64,000 nucleotides of DNA from Sedimenticola thiotaurini (lineage in GTDB: Bacteria > Pseudomonadota > Gammaproteobacteria > Chromatiales > Chromatiaceae), in contig VMRY01000010.1 in the NCBI GenBank assembly GCA_007713595.1, forward strand, positions 106,161 to 170,160. Direction: 5' to 3'. Shown piece by piece: positions 19,051 to 29,311 of this stretch. The notes beneath the pieces are model-generated. The model was given only the letters and a program-made list of their open reading frames with translations, was not told where the DNA came from and did not search any database. A program made the translations under genes and the position numbers. Each line of letters begins with the position of its first letter. Within the stretch, counting starts at the first letter, position 1.

Positions 19051-20028
19051 TCAGGACTGCGTGATATAGTTTTCCAAGAAATCTCCGTAAGCCATCTCGA
19101 GCCCCTCTTCTAGGCCAATCTCGGCCTGCCAGCCCAAGGTATTAATTAGGGAACTATCCATTAGCTTGCGCGGAGTACCATCTGGCATATTACGGTCAAA
19201 AGCAATCTCTCCCTTATATCCGACCACGTTGCCAATAGCCTCTGCAACTTCTCGAATCGTGATATCGTGCCCACACCCCACATTGATATGACTGAGCATG
19301 GGTTTTGTGTGCTGATCGAATACGGTTTTTTCAATGTTCATGATATATACGCAAGCCATAGCCATGTCATCGACGTAGAGAAACTCCCGCTTCGGCGTAC
19401 CGGAACCCCAGATGGTGACTTTTGAAGCACGGTTGATCTTAGCTTCATGAAATCGGCGAATTAGAGCTGGAATGACATGAGCATTTTCCTGGTGGTAATT
19501 GTCGCCGGGGCCATAGAGGTTGGTCGGCATAACGCTGCGGTAGTCGATACCATAGCTTGCACCATATTGCCGGTTGTAACTTTCACACAACTTGATACCA
19601 GCAATCTTGGCGATAGCATAAGGTTCATTGGTATGTTCGAGTGTACTGGTGAGCAGAGCATCCTCGCGCATAGGCTGTGGGGCCAGTTTTGGATAAAGGC
19701 AACTTGACCCGAGGAATAGCAGCTTTTTTACTCCACAACGGAAAGCCGCATCGATGACATTAGCTTCGATCATCAGGTTTTCGTAAATAAACTCGGCTGG
19801 GTAGATATGGTTGGCGTGAATGCCACCGACTCTGGCTGCAGCAAGATAAACCTGATCAGGCTTTTCAACTTCAAAGAAGGCCCGGACGGCAGCCTGGTCA
19901 GTGAGGTCGAGTTCCGCCTGCGTCCGGGTGATTATATTCTCGTACTGGTGAATCCGTAGAGTACGAACAATAGCCGAACCCACCATACCTAGATGACCAG
20001 CAACGTAGATCTTCCAATCTTTATTCAT
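19051..20028 (-). CDS. fcl: GDP-L-fucose synthase
   Basis: [20 protein letters not shown] ... [29 protein letters not shown] ... LYGPGDNYH. Confidence 0.96.
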   Translation of the reverse strand: MNKDWKIYVAGHLGMVGSAIVRTLRIHQYENIITRTQAELDLTDQAAVRAFFEVEKPDQVYLAAARVGGIHANHIYPAEFIYENLMIEANVIDAAFRCGVKKLLFLGSSCLYPKLAPQPMREDALLTSTLEHTNEPYAIAKIAGIKLCESYNRQYGASYGIDYRSVMPTNLYGPGDNYHQENAHVIPALIRRFHEAKINRASKVTIWGSGTPKREFLYVDDMAMACVYIMNIEKTVFDQHTKPMLSHINVGCGHDITIREVAEAIGNVVGYKGEIAFDRNMPDGTPRKLMDSSLINTLGWQAEIGLEEGLEMAYGDFLENYITQS

Positions 20029-20197
20029 TAGCTACTTCGCCCGTAATTGTATTCAAAATCCCCAACATCATCCTCATCTAAATAGCTATCCATATATTTC
20101 TGCCGCAGAAACTCAGCCGTTACCGATTGTTGGATACGGACACTTCCATCTTTTCAGAGAACGGATAAAAACTCTCTTCCGGAACCGTTCGCAGCAT
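20028..20197 (-). pseudogene. Possible small gene with an apparent frameshift, coupled to fcl
   Basis: Frame A MLRTVPEESFYPFSEK joins frame [41 protein letters not shown] by a one-base shift at TCTGAAAAGATGG. The frame B stop overlaps the fcl start as TAATG. Confidence 0.45.
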
Positions 20198-20265
20198 TTT
20201 CCAACCGGCCTTTCTCGACCGAGATCGAGTTAGATCTATCCACAAATTCAGCTGCGGGGCCACAA

Positions 20266-20805
20266 TTATAAACTTGCCATATCAAATGACCCTGCTGATG
20301 CATCCTTCTCTGACAGAATCGGAGCACTAACCGGCCAATCAATTGCTATAACTTGATCATTCCAGGCAATTATTCGCTCATGTTCCGGCGAATAGTAATC
20401 CGTCGTCTTATACAACACGTCAGCTTCTTGACTTAACGTTAAGTATCCGTGCGCAAAACCCTGTGGAATCCATAATTGCCTCTTATTAGCAGCGCTAAGG
20501 TGTGCGCCAACCCACTTGCCATACGATGGCGATTCCTTTCTGATATCTACAGCAACATCAAAGATCTCACCATTGACAACTCGAACCAGTTTTCCCTGCG
20601 CCTTGGGCGATAACTGATAATGCAATCCGCGCAATACACCTAGGGTAGACTTGGAATGATTATCCTGTACAAAGGATGCATGTAGCCCGACAGCATCTTC
20701 GAATAGCTTCTGATTAAAGCTTTCATAGAAGAAACCTCGTTTGTCCTCAAAAACATTGGGCTCTATGAGCTTAACATTTGGTATTTGTGTTTCAGTTACT
20801 TTCAT
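20266..20805 (-). CDS. rfbC: dTDP-4-dehydrorhamnose 3,5-epimerase
   Basis: [36 protein letters not shown] ... [15 protein letters not shown]. Confidence 0.96.
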   Translation of the reverse strand: MKVTETQIPNVKLIEPNVFEDKRGFFYESFNQKLFEDAVGLHASFVQDNHSKSTLGVLRGLHYQLSPKAQGKLVRVVNGEIFDVAVDIRKESPSYGKWVGAHLSAANKRQLWIPQGFAHGYLTLSQEADVLYKTTDYYSPEHERIIAWNDQVIAIDWPVSAPILSEKDASAGSFDMASL

Positions 20806-21682
20806 GAAATGACTCTTTGATTAGCTGAAGAAGGTAAGCTCCATACCCATTCTTTGATACCCGCTCAGCTAACTTTTCAAGCTGTACTTTACTGATCCAT
20901 TGATTTCGATAGGCTATCTCTTCAGGGCAGGCGATCTTCAACCCTTGCCGATGTTCGATCGTTTGAACAAATTGATGCGCTTCGAGCAAGCTCTCATGGG
21001 TTCCGGTATCCAACCAGGCATAACCTCGTCCCATGCGTTCAACTGCAAGCGTTCCGTTGTTCAGATAGATTCGATTCAGATCGGTAATTTCAAGCTCACC
21101 TCGAGCGGAGGGTTTTAATTGCTTCGCGTAGTCGACGGCAAAATGATCATAAAAGTAGAGACCGGTGACTGCATAACTGGACTTGGGTTGCTCCGGCTTC
21201 TCCTCCAGACTAATCGCCTTTCCAGCATTATCAAACTCCACGACACCGTAACGCTCGGGATCACGGACGTGGTATGCAAATACCGTAGCGCCGCCTGATC
21301 TGGCGTTTGCAGACCGCAAATTCTGATTTAGGGAGTGACCATAGAAAATATTATCTCCCAAAACTAGAGCACATGGCGCCCCATCCAGGAACGCTTCACC
21401 TATTATCAGTGCCTGAGCCAGACCGTCAGGTGAGGGTTGTACAGCATACTGAAGACTCAAGCCCCACTGGGAGCCATCGCCCAACAACTCCCTGAACCTT
21501 GGTGTGTCTTCTGGAGTTGATATCACCAAGATTTCCCGAATCCCGGCCAACATCAGTGTTGACAGCGGATAGTAGACCATCGGCTTGTCAAATACGGGCA
21601 AAAGCTGTTTGGATACCACCTGGGTGGCGGGGTAGAGTCGAGTACCCGAACCGCCCGCGAGAATAATGCCTTTACGGGTCAT
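20792..21682 (-). CDS. rfbA: Glucose-1-phosphate thymidylyltransferase
   Basis: [55 protein letters not shown]. Confidence 0.97.
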   Translation of the reverse strand: MTRKGIILAGGSGTRLYPATQVVSKQLLPVFDKPMVYYPLSTLMLAGIREILVISTPEDTPRFRELLGDGSQWGLSLQYAVQPSPDGLAQALIIGEAFLDGAPCALVLGDNIFYGHSLNQNLRSANARSGGATVFAYHVRDPERYGVVEFDNAGKAISLEEKPEQPKSSYAVTGLYFYDHFAVDYAKQLKPSARGELEITDLNRIYLNNGTLAVERMGRGYAWLDTGTHESLLEAHQFVQTIEHRQGLKIACPEEIAYRNQWISKVQLEKLAERVSKNGYGAYLLQLIKESFHESN

Positions 21683-22581
21683 TGTCGTGCTTCCTCTCTG
21701 ACCAAATAATCAATAAAGCAATCGACCTCCGACTGCCAATCCGGCAAGGTGATGTCAAGAGTTTGGGTGAGAAGGGATGTATCCAATCTCGAGTTCATTG
21801 GTCGTTTTGCAGGAGTTGGGTAGTCTTTTGTTTTAATAGGTCGTATCTGCTCGGGTTTCAGGTCAAGCAGCATTCCTGACTGACGCGCCCGGCTTACCAC
21901 CCTCCGCGCCAGCTCATGCCAGGTCGTATCACCTGACGGCGCAAGATTGAAGATGCCCGCCCCCATTGTGCCGCCAAGGATTGCGGGAATGGCTTGGGCG
22001 GTGATCTCCGCAATCTGTACCGCTGAGGTGGGAGCGCCTCGCTGGTCAGCTACAACATCCAGCATCTCCCGCTCCCTGGCAAGGCGTAGAATGGTTTTGA
22101 TAAAGTTGCTTCCGTGCGCACCATAGACCCAACTGGTGCGGAAGATGAGGTATTTGCATCCACTTCGTCTTATCGACCCTTCGCCTTGCAGTTTGCTCTT
22201 GCCGTATATGCCGAGCGGATTTGGCTGGTCCGTTTCGATATAGGGTTGGTCCTTAGTTCCATCAAATACATAGTCGGTGGAGTAATGAACCAGCCAAGCG
22301 TCGAGGCATTTAGCTTCCTCTGCCATCAGCGAGACTGCTTCAGCATTGATGCTATTTGCCTTATCCGGTTCCGTTTCAGCCCGGTCCACAGCAGTATAGG
22401 CTGCGGCATTTACGATGATGTCCGGGCAATAGCTCCGGATAACCGCTTTCATACTCTCCTGGTCTTCGAGATTCGCCTCTTCTCTGCCACAGGGCTTGAG
22501 TTGTCCTAATTGCGGTAAAGTACGTATAAGCTCCGTACCAACTTGGCCGGTTTTGCCAAACAGGAGAATCTTTACGGGCAT
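21679..22581 (-). CDS. rfbD: dTDP-4-dehydrorhamnose reductase
   Basis: [18 protein letters not shown] ... [29 protein letters not shown] ... [10 protein letters not shown]. Confidence 0.96.
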   Translation of the reverse strand: MPVKILLFGKTGQVGTELIRTLPQLGQLKPCGREEANLEDQESMKAVIRSYCPDIIVNAAAYTAVDRAETEPDKANSINAEAVSLMAEEAKCLDAWLVHYSTDYVFDGTKDQPYIETDQPNPLGIYGKSKLQGEGSIRRSGCKYLIFRTSWVYGAHGSNFIKTILRLAREREMLDVVADQRGAPTSAVQIAEITAQAIPAILGGTMGAGIFNLAPSGDTTWHELARRVVSRARQSGMLLDLKPEQIRPIKTKDYPTPAKRPMNSRLDTSLLTQTLDITLPDWQSEVDCFIDYLVREEARQ

Positions 22582-23639
22582 TCAATAATTCCCAGTCGTT
22601 GTCGCTGATAGCTGCCGTCCTGGACGTGTTGGCACCAAAAGGAATTGTCCAGATACCACTGCACGGTTTTTCTGAGACCACTCTCAAAGGTCTCCTCGGG
22701 CACCCAACCGAGTTCTGCCTGGATCCTAGAAGCATCAATAGCGTAACGCTGGTCATGACCGGGGCGATCAGCCACAAAGGTGATCAGATCCTGGTATGAA
22801 GCGATGCCGTCAGGATGGCAAGGACGGAGTTCGTCTAGTATATCGCAAACTGAGCGGATCACCTCGAGGTTGGTCTTCTCGTTGTGGCCACCGATATTGT
22901 AGGTTCCGCCGACCCTTCCCTCGATGACGACCCGACAGAGGGCCCGGGCATGATCCTCGACATGGAGCCAGTCGCGAATTTGCTGACCATTTCCATAAAC
23001 CGGAAGGGGCTTGCCGTCCAGGGCATTAAGGACCATCAACGGAATGAGTTTTTCCGGGAATTGGTAGGGACCGTAGTTATTGGAACAGTTTGTTACCAGA
23101 ACGGGGAAGCCATAGGTACGATGCCAGGCACGCACAAGATGGTCGGAACTGGCCTTGGACGCGGAGTACGGCGAGCTTGGATCGTAAGGAGTCTCCTCGG
23201 TGAAGAGTCCATCTGCGCCAAGGCTGCCGTAGACCTCGTCGGTGGAAATGTGGTGAAAACGGAAGTTGGCTTTCCTGCCGGCTGGCAAATTGTTCCAGTA
23301 GGCGCGCGCCACCTCCAATAGCACCGAGGTGCCTACTATATTGGTCTGGATGAACTCAGCCGGCCCCTCAATGGAACGATCAACATGGGATTCCGCCGCG
23401 AGATGCATCACCACATCGGGCTGGAACTCAGCAAACAGACCGGAAACCTTATCCCTGTCACAGATATCGCCATGTACGAAATGGTAACGCGGGTTGCCTG
23501 AAACCAATGCCAGCGATTCGAGATTCCCGGCATAGGTCAGTTTGTCGAGATTGAGTATCTGACTATCAGTCTCAACAAGCATGTGGCGAATAACGGCAGA
23601 ACCAATAAATCCTGCACCGCCAGTTATTAGTAATTTCAT
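22572..23639 (-). CDS. rfbB: dTDP-glucose 4,6-dehydratase
   Basis: [21 protein letters not shown] ... [26 protein letters not shown] ... [11 protein letters not shown]. Confidence 0.97.
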   Translation of the reverse strand: MKLLITGGAGFIGSAVIRHMLVETDSQILNLDKLTYAGNLESLALVSGNPRYHFVHGDICDRDKVSGLFAEFQPDVVMHLAAESHVDRSIEGPAEFIQTNIVGTSVLLEVARAYWNNLPAGRKANFRFHHISTDEVYGSLGADGLFTEETPYDPSSPYSASKASSDHLVRAWHRTYGFPVLVTNCSNNYGPYQFPEKLIPLMVLNALDGKPLPVYGNGQQIRDWLHVEDHARALCRVVIEGRVGGTYNIGGHNEKTNLEVIRSVCDILDELRPCHPDGIASYQDLITFVADRPGHDQRYAIDASRIQAELGWVPEETFESGLRKTVQWYLDNSFWCQHVQDGSYQRQRLGIIECP

Positions 23640-23905
23640 GGGTTAATGGATGATTGAGTATTAGAGCTGCTTATTCCCATTCGGATACACTAGTTCCGGA
23701 AACGGCTTCTTGATCCGGTGCCGGCTCAAGACTCGATGTTCGCTTAATAACATTGCTGAATAGATCGAAAGGTATAACCTTAAGGGCATCGCTTACATTT
23801 AAATCGAAAGCCGTTGCCGCTACTGAGATCACCAGGGAACCTGGGATTTCAAGCGTTTTCTATATCCGAAAACTGTTGACTTCATGTTTTTTTGATCACT
23901 TCAGC

Positions 23906-23917
23906 CACGCTACCGCC
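23906..23917 (-). promoter_or_regulatory. ops element (RfaH recruitment site)
   Basis: Plus strand CACGCTACCGCC; reverse complement GGCGGTAGCGTG matches the E. coli ops sequence. It lies 266 nt upstream of rfbB, oriented into the operon, with rfaH divergent next door. Confidence 0.88.
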
Positions 23918-24338
23918 ATGACTTGCTGGTTTTGCAAGCCTGACTGAAAATGCGTTGAAGACTTTTGATCCAGCAGGTTAGGACACTAATCGAACACGAA
24001 TAATTCAGAGGCAGGCATGGTAGCATCAAGCGGTATTGATTTACAATTTCAAGCCATTAATCAGGCAGCAAACTCTGATTACGAAGCACTACCCGTTTCT
24101 GGTAACAAGCGACACGGTTAGACCCGTGACAAAGTATCGGTCTGTGAAAATAGCCGATCAGAGGGCTGCGCCCCCCCCCACAGAGAGCCTTGTAGACGAT
24201 TATGTTATTCAAATCGCATTTCATAAAAGGATCACAAAAAAACAACTCTTTCCACTACACAAGGGGTTGAACATTATTGATTTTCCAATCAATATGCACA
24301 ACCTGGCATGAAACCTCCGTCTCAGAAAAGGAATCCAA

Positions 24339-24833
24339 ATGAGCCATCAAGCAGCCTGGCATCTAATACACACAAAACCCCGCCAGGAAAGAACAGCTCG
24401 AGAACAACTGGAGAGGCAAGGCTACTACACATACCTTCCTGAAATTAGGCAATCAAATCATAGCGGAACGACTACAGCCCCTTTATTCCCCCGCTATCTG
24501 TTTATCCGCCTGACCGCAGGGCAAGATGACTGGACTCCAATTAGATCAACCCGAGGTGTGAGTTCACTAGTTCGTGTCGGCATAAAACCCGCCATCATTT
24601 CCGACCCGTTAATTGCAGCTATCCGGCAGAGAGCAGGTGCGGATGGCCTACACAGGCTGCCGGCCAAAAACTTTGCTAAAGGGGACTTCGTAAGGCTTGT
24701 AAACGGTCCATTGGCTGACTATGAGGCGATCTTCAGCGAGCAGCGTGCCGAAAACCGGGCAATTATCCTGCTCAACCTGATCGGCAAACAGAACCGAATC
24801 GAGGTGCCGCTAGAGAACATAGCCAGATTGTAG
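24339..24833 (+). CDS. rfaH: Transcription antitermination factor RfaH
   Basis: WHLIHTKPRQERTAREQLERQGYYTYLPEI ... PLFPRYLFIRL ... STRGVSSLVRVGIKPA ... KOW-like C-terminus. Confidence 0.92.
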   Translation: MSHQAAWHLIHTKPRQERTAREQLERQGYYTYLPEIRQSNHSGTTTAPLFPRYLFIRLTAGQDDWTPIRSTRGVSSLVRVGIKPAIISDPLIAAIRQRAGADGLHRLPAKNFAKGDFVRLVNGPLADYEAIFSEQRAENRAIILLNLIGKQNRIEVPLENIARL

Positions 24834-25125
24834 CCTTGCCGCTCATAGGGTCACTACAAACTGCCCGTTTTTTCAATTCGCTGCTGAAGTCGCTCCTGCG
24901 GATTTGAATACTCGCAAAACAAACCAGCAATTCTTTGCCACACCTATGATTGCTATCGCGAAACGCAAACCCAAAACATCTCAGTAATCCTGCCCCAAAT
25001 ACCCGCCCTTTCTGAAAAATCGGTGCATACCAGATGGCTTTTCGGTTATCATGCGCCCAGCATTGCTTCCAATACCTCTTTTTAAACAGCCACTTAAATA
25101 CCGCATCAGGGCAAAACACTAGCCG

Positions 25126-26859
25126 ATGACATCCCTCTCCCAGTACAAAAGACTCCTGCAGTATGTCCGCCCCCATTGGCGAATATTTCTTGTATCCATA
25201 CTTGGGACCATTGTGCTTGCTGCTACCCAACCGGCCATGCCCTACCTGATGAAGCCACTGCTAGATGGCAGCTTTGTCGACAAAGATCCGCAGATGATCT
25301 TGCTGGTACCTCTGCTGCTGATCGGCCTCGCGCTGATCCAGGGCCTGGCCACTGTTATCAGTTCAGTTGCCATGGAGTCAGTCGCCACCCGGGTAGTGTT
25401 CAATCTGCGTGAGTTGATGCTGCAGAAGCTCCTGGTTCTGCCAACCCGATTTTATGACAACAACTCGGCCGGGGTTGTGCTTTCAAAGATCACATTTAAT
25501 GTAGAGCAACTGACCAGTTCTGCCTCCTATGTCATCATTACCCTGATCCGGGACTCACTCTCCATTCTTGGCCTGTTGGGACTCATGCTCTATCTCAACT
25601 GGAAGCTGACGCTGATCGCCTTCGCCCTGATCCCTGCCGTCGCCTTCTTTGTCCGCATTGTCAGCAAACGCTTACGCACCATTAACCGCGCCCTGCAACA
25701 TCGCATGGGAGAGATGACCCATATTCTTGAAGAGATAATCACCGGCAACAAAGTAATCAAGCTCTTTGGCGGGCAGAAACAGGAAGCAAAGCGATTCTTC
25801 GGCTCCGCGAACAAAGTTCGTCAGTTCAAGATGAAGGCCGTGCTCGCACACAATAGCAGTGTCCAGGTGAACCAGATAATAGCGGTCTGCGGCCTCGCGC
25901 TAATGGCTTACCTTTCAGCCAAGGAATCAGCGGTAGGAAGTTTTACTGTCGGTGAATTTGTCGCCTTCTTTGGCGCCATGGCGATGATCCTGTCACCACT
26001 CAAAAAACTCACCAGTATCAACAATGAGCTGCAACGAGGGCTTGCTGCAGCAGAAAGTGTGTTCGAGTTGCTTGACCAGCAACCAGAACCGGACACCGGC
26101 ACATGTGAGCTGTCCGAACCCAGTGGTTTACTGGAGTGGCGGGATCTGGAGTTCAGTTACAGCGATGAGCCAAATCCCACACTGGCTGATATTCAGCTAA
26201 CCATAGAACCGGGAGAGAATATCGCCCTGGTTGGACCATCCGGGAGCGGCAAAACCAGCCTTGCCAGCCTGATTCCTCTATTTTATCGGCCAAGCCGTGG
26301 AACGATACGCATTGACCAGATTGATACCTGTGATCTGCCACTCGCAACCCTACGCGCCAATGTCTCCCTGGTCTCACAGGATGTCTTCCTGTTCAACGAC
26401 AGTATCAGAGCAAATATCGCCTACGGCATTAAAAGTAACGCCTCAGATGACCAGATCATTGAGGCCGCACGCGCTGCAAACGCGCTGGAATTCATTGAGC
26501 AGATGCCGGAAGGATTCAACACGACCATCGGTGATAACGGCGTCAGACTTTCGGGGGGGCAGCGTCAACGGCTTGCCATAGCCCGCGCCCTACTCAAGGA
26601 CGCCCCTATCCTGATCCTTGATGAGGCAACCTCCGCCCTGGATACAGAATCCGAGCAACTCATTCAGGAGGCAATGGATCGACTGCGCTCAGGCAGGACA
26701 ACACTGACCATCGCGCACCGCCTCTCGACCATTGAAAATGCGGATCGCATTGTCGTATTGAAGGACGGTCGCATCATCGAGATAGGCTCACATGCCGAGC
26801 TTCTGGCGCACGACGGACTGTATAAAAAGCTGCACACCATACAGTTCTCTACCGGATAA
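25126..26859 (+). CDS. msbA: Lipid A export ABC transporter
   Basis: Permease-ATPase fusion with PSGSGKTS, LSGGQRQRLAIARALLKDAPILILDEATSALD; next to an acyltransferase and LPS genes. Confidence 0.92.
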   Translation: MTSLSQYKRLLQYVRPHWRIFLVSILGTIVLAATQPAMPYLMKPLLDGSFVDKDPQMILLVPLLLIGLALIQGLATVISSVAMESVATRVVFNLRELMLQKLLVLPTRFYDNNSAGVVLSKITFNVEQLTSSASYVIITLIRDSLSILGLLGLMLYLNWKLTLIAFALIPAVAFFVRIVSKRLRTINRALQHRMGEMTHILEEIITGNKVIKLFGGQKQEAKRFFGSANKVRQFKMKAVLAHNSSVQVNQIIAVCGLALMAYLSAKESAVGSFTVGEFVAFFGAMAMILSPLKKLTSINNELQRGLAAAESVFELLDQQPEPDTGTCELSEPSGLLEWRDLEFSYSDEPNPTLADIQLTIEPGENIALVGPSGSGKTSLASLIPLFYRPSRGTIRIDQIDTCDLPLATLRANVSLVSQDVFLFNDSIRANIAYGIKSNASDDQIIEAARAANALEFIEQMPEGFNTTIGDNGVRLSGGQRQRLAIARALLKDAPILILDEATSALDTESEQLIQEAMDRLRSGRTTLTIAHRLSTIENADRIVVLKDGRIIEIGSHAELLAHDGLYKKLHTIQFSTG

Positions 26860-26867
26860 TACCCGCC

Positions 26868-27791
26868 ATGCAAGTGACACCGGAATCACCCTTTCCCTGG
26901 CTACAGTTTATTCATCCCCGTTACTGGCCAACTTGGCTAGGCTTGGGTCTGTTGCGCTTGCTGGGCCTGCTCCCGCACCCCATGCAATTGAGACTGGGGC
27001 GCCTTTTAGGCAGGCTGGCCCGCCGAGTACTGAAAAGTCGTGTGCATATTGCACGTACCAATATCCGTCTCTGCTTCCCCAAATACTCAGCTGTTGATCA
27101 GGAGAAACTACTGCACGCCCATTTTGAGGCCATCGGCATGGGTATCTTTGAAACCGCGCTCACCTGGTGGGGCACAACACCTCAACTTAGCAAGCGGGTG
27201 CACATTGAGGGGCTGGAACATATTTATAAGGCAAAAGAGGATGGAAAAGGCATTGTCCTCGTAACAGGGCACTTCAGTACCATGGAACTTGCCGGCCATA
27301 TACTGAGCACCCACAGCGCAATGGCCGCCATGTACCGCCCCATGAAAAACAAACTCATGGACAGGCTGGTACTTCGGGCGCGTAATCGCACCCTTACCGC
27401 CGCATTTACTCGGGACGATACCCGGGCAATGATCAAACATCTTCGAAAGGGCGAGGCCATCTTCTATGCCTATGATCAAAACTATGGCCTGGATCACGCG
27501 ATATTTACCCCGTTTTTCGGCATTCCCGCCGCAACCATCACAACCACATCGCGCTTTGCCAAACTTGGCAAGGCAGTCGTGATGCCCTACTTCCCCAAGC
27601 GGACGGCTGATGGTGATTATATTATCCATGTTCATCCTCCACTGAGTAACTTCCCATCAGGGGATGACGAAAAGGACACCCAGCAGATTAACAGACTCCT
27701 CGAGCAGGCCATTCTAGAGGCGCCTGAACAATATTTTTGGCTTCATCGACGCTTCAAGACCCGTCCCGAAGGGGCTCCTACGGTCTATTGA
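26868..27791 (+). CDS. Lysophospholipid/lipid A (LpxL-like) acyltransferase
   Basis: GHFSTMELAGHILSTHSAMAAMYRPMKNKLMDRLVLRARNR, HtrB/MsbB family layout with the HX4E motif. Confidence 0.85.
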   Translation: MQVTPESPFPWLQFIHPRYWPTWLGLGLLRLLGLLPHPMQLRLGRLLGRLARRVLKSRVHIARTNIRLCFPKYSAVDQEKLLHAHFEAIGMGIFETALTWWGTTPQLSKRVHIEGLEHIYKAKEDGKGIVLVTGHFSTMELAGHILSTHSAMAAMYRPMKNKLMDRLVLRARNRTLTAAFTRDDTRAMIKHLRKGEAIFYAYDQNYGLDHAIFTPFFGIPAATITTTSRFAKLGKAVVMPYFPKRTADGDYIIHVHPPLSNFPSGDDEKDTQQINRLLEQAILEAPEQYFWLHRRFKTRPEGAPTVY

Positions 27792-27853
27792 GTAGCACAG
27801 CAAACCTAGGGCACCAGCAACGCTTATGGTATATTTTACCCACGGTTTAATAG

Positions 27854-29311
27854 ATGCCCCAGGTACTCATGTCCTTTGATATTCCAGATTTTTCAGCTGT
27901 AAAAATCCTGGTCGTTGGCGACGTCATGCTCGATCGCTACTGGCACGGCGATACCCATCGCATCTCCCCTGAAGCGCCAGTACCGGTAGTCAGGATTATG
28001 CAAAATGAAGTACGCCCGGGAGGCGCTGGAAATGTAGCGCTCAATATTGCGGCTGTTGGCGGGAAGCCGACCCTGATGGGTATCACAGGCAATGATGATG
28101 AATCGGGAGTATTACAAAAAATCCTGGCTGATGCTGGGATCGCATGCCACTTTGAACAGGCCCCTAACCAGCCGACCATAACCAAGCTACGGGTTATCAG
28201 CCGTCATCAACAACTGTTACGCCTGGATTTTGAAGACGGCTTCCAAAACTATAATGCCGATAGTCTGATTGAGCATTTCCGCGAACAACTCAATCAGCAT
28301 GACCTGGTTCTTCTGTCTGACTACGGGAAAGGCACCCTAAACAATGTTCAGATGATGATTGAACTTGCCCAACAGGCCAAAAAACCGATCATTATCGATC
28401 CGAAGGGAACAGATTTCGAAAGGTATCGTGGCGCAACGCTGATAACCCCCAATCTGGGAGAGTTCGAAGCCGTGGCCGGCAAAGTATCAGACAATGATGC
28501 GTTATCCAGCAAAGGCAGGTCGATGCTCGATCAGTTTGGCTTCGAAGCACTACTGGTGACCCGTGGCGAACTCGGGATGACGCTGCTACAAAACGGCAAA
28601 CCAGACAAACACCACCCTACTCACGCGCAAGAAGTCTTTGATGTAACCGGTGCTGGCGACACAGTAATCTCTATCCTCTCCACCGCATTGGCCAGCGGCA
28701 TGCCCCTGGATGCTGCAACTCAACTCGCCAATATCGCAGCCGGCATTGTTGTGGGTAAACTCGGAACATCCACTGTAAGCCTGGCAGAACTTAAGTACGC
28801 CATTCAGGAACGGCAGGTCGCACACACCGGCATGGTTGATGAAGAACAACTACTCACCGCAGTCACCCAGGCAAGGGAACGCGGCGAGAGTATTGTCATG
28901 ACTAACGGCTGCTTTGATATTCTGCATGCAGGCCATGTCACTTATCTTGAGCAAGCCAGTCGCCTCGGTGATCGACTGATAGTTGCTGTCAATATTGATG
29001 AAACCGTTCGCGCCCTGAAAGGTGCAGACAGACCAGTGAATACGCTATGGCGGCGTATGACGGTACTCGCGGCTCTAGGCTGTGTTGACTGGGTGGTTCC
29101 CTTTTCAGAAGAGACACCCGAGCGGCTGATCTGCCAGATATTACCTGACTTCCTGGTGAAAGGCGGTGACAACGATCCTGACTTAATCCCTGGTTCAAAA
29201 TGTGTACGTGAGGCAGGCGGTGAAGTGCGCGTCATGCAGCTTGTTGACAGCTGCTCAACCACTGGAATGATTAAAACCATTCGCGACAGCGATAGCGGTC
29301 CTTCGAAATGA
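27854..29311 (+). CDS. hldE: Bifunctional D-glycero-beta-D-manno-heptose-7-P kinase/1-P adenylyltransferase
   Basis: ILVVGDVMLDRYWHGDTHRISPEAPVPVVRI (PfkB kinase) plus VMTNGCFDILHAGHVTYLEQASRLGDRLIVAVN (adenylyltransferase). The start may be internal, at MSFDIPDF. Confidence 0.95.
   Translation: MPQVLMSFDIPDFSAVKILVVGDVMLDRYWHGDTHRISPEAPVPVVRIMQNEVRPGGAGNVALNIAAVGGKPTLMGITGNDDESGVLQKILADAGIACHFEQAPNQPTITKLRVISRHQQLLRLDFEDGFQNYNADSLIEHFREQLNQHDLVLLSDYGKGTLNNVQMMIELAQQAKKPIIIDPKGTDFERYRGATLITPNLGEFEAVAGKVSDNDALSSKGRSMLDQFGFEALLVTRGELGMTLLQNGKPDKHHPTHAQEVFDVTGAGDTVISILSTALASGMPLDAATQLANIAAGIVVGKLGTSTVSLAELKYAIQERQVAHTGMVDEEQLLTAVTQARERGESIVMTNGCFDILHAGHVTYLEQASRLGDRLIVAVNIDETVRALKGADRPVNTLWRRMTVLAALGCVDWVVPFSEETPERLICQILPDFLVKGGDNDPDLIPGSKCVREAGGEVRVMQLVDSCSTTGMIKTIRDSDSGPSK

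Noticed and set aside
24036-24311. 91-aa ORF containing the C9 tract
   Set aside because: No domain, no clear RBS, in the divergent rfaH-rfbB regulatory region; treated as non-coding.
24772-25230. 152-aa minus-strand ORF between rfaH and msbA
   Set aside because: Overlaps both flanking genes antisense; no recognisable family.
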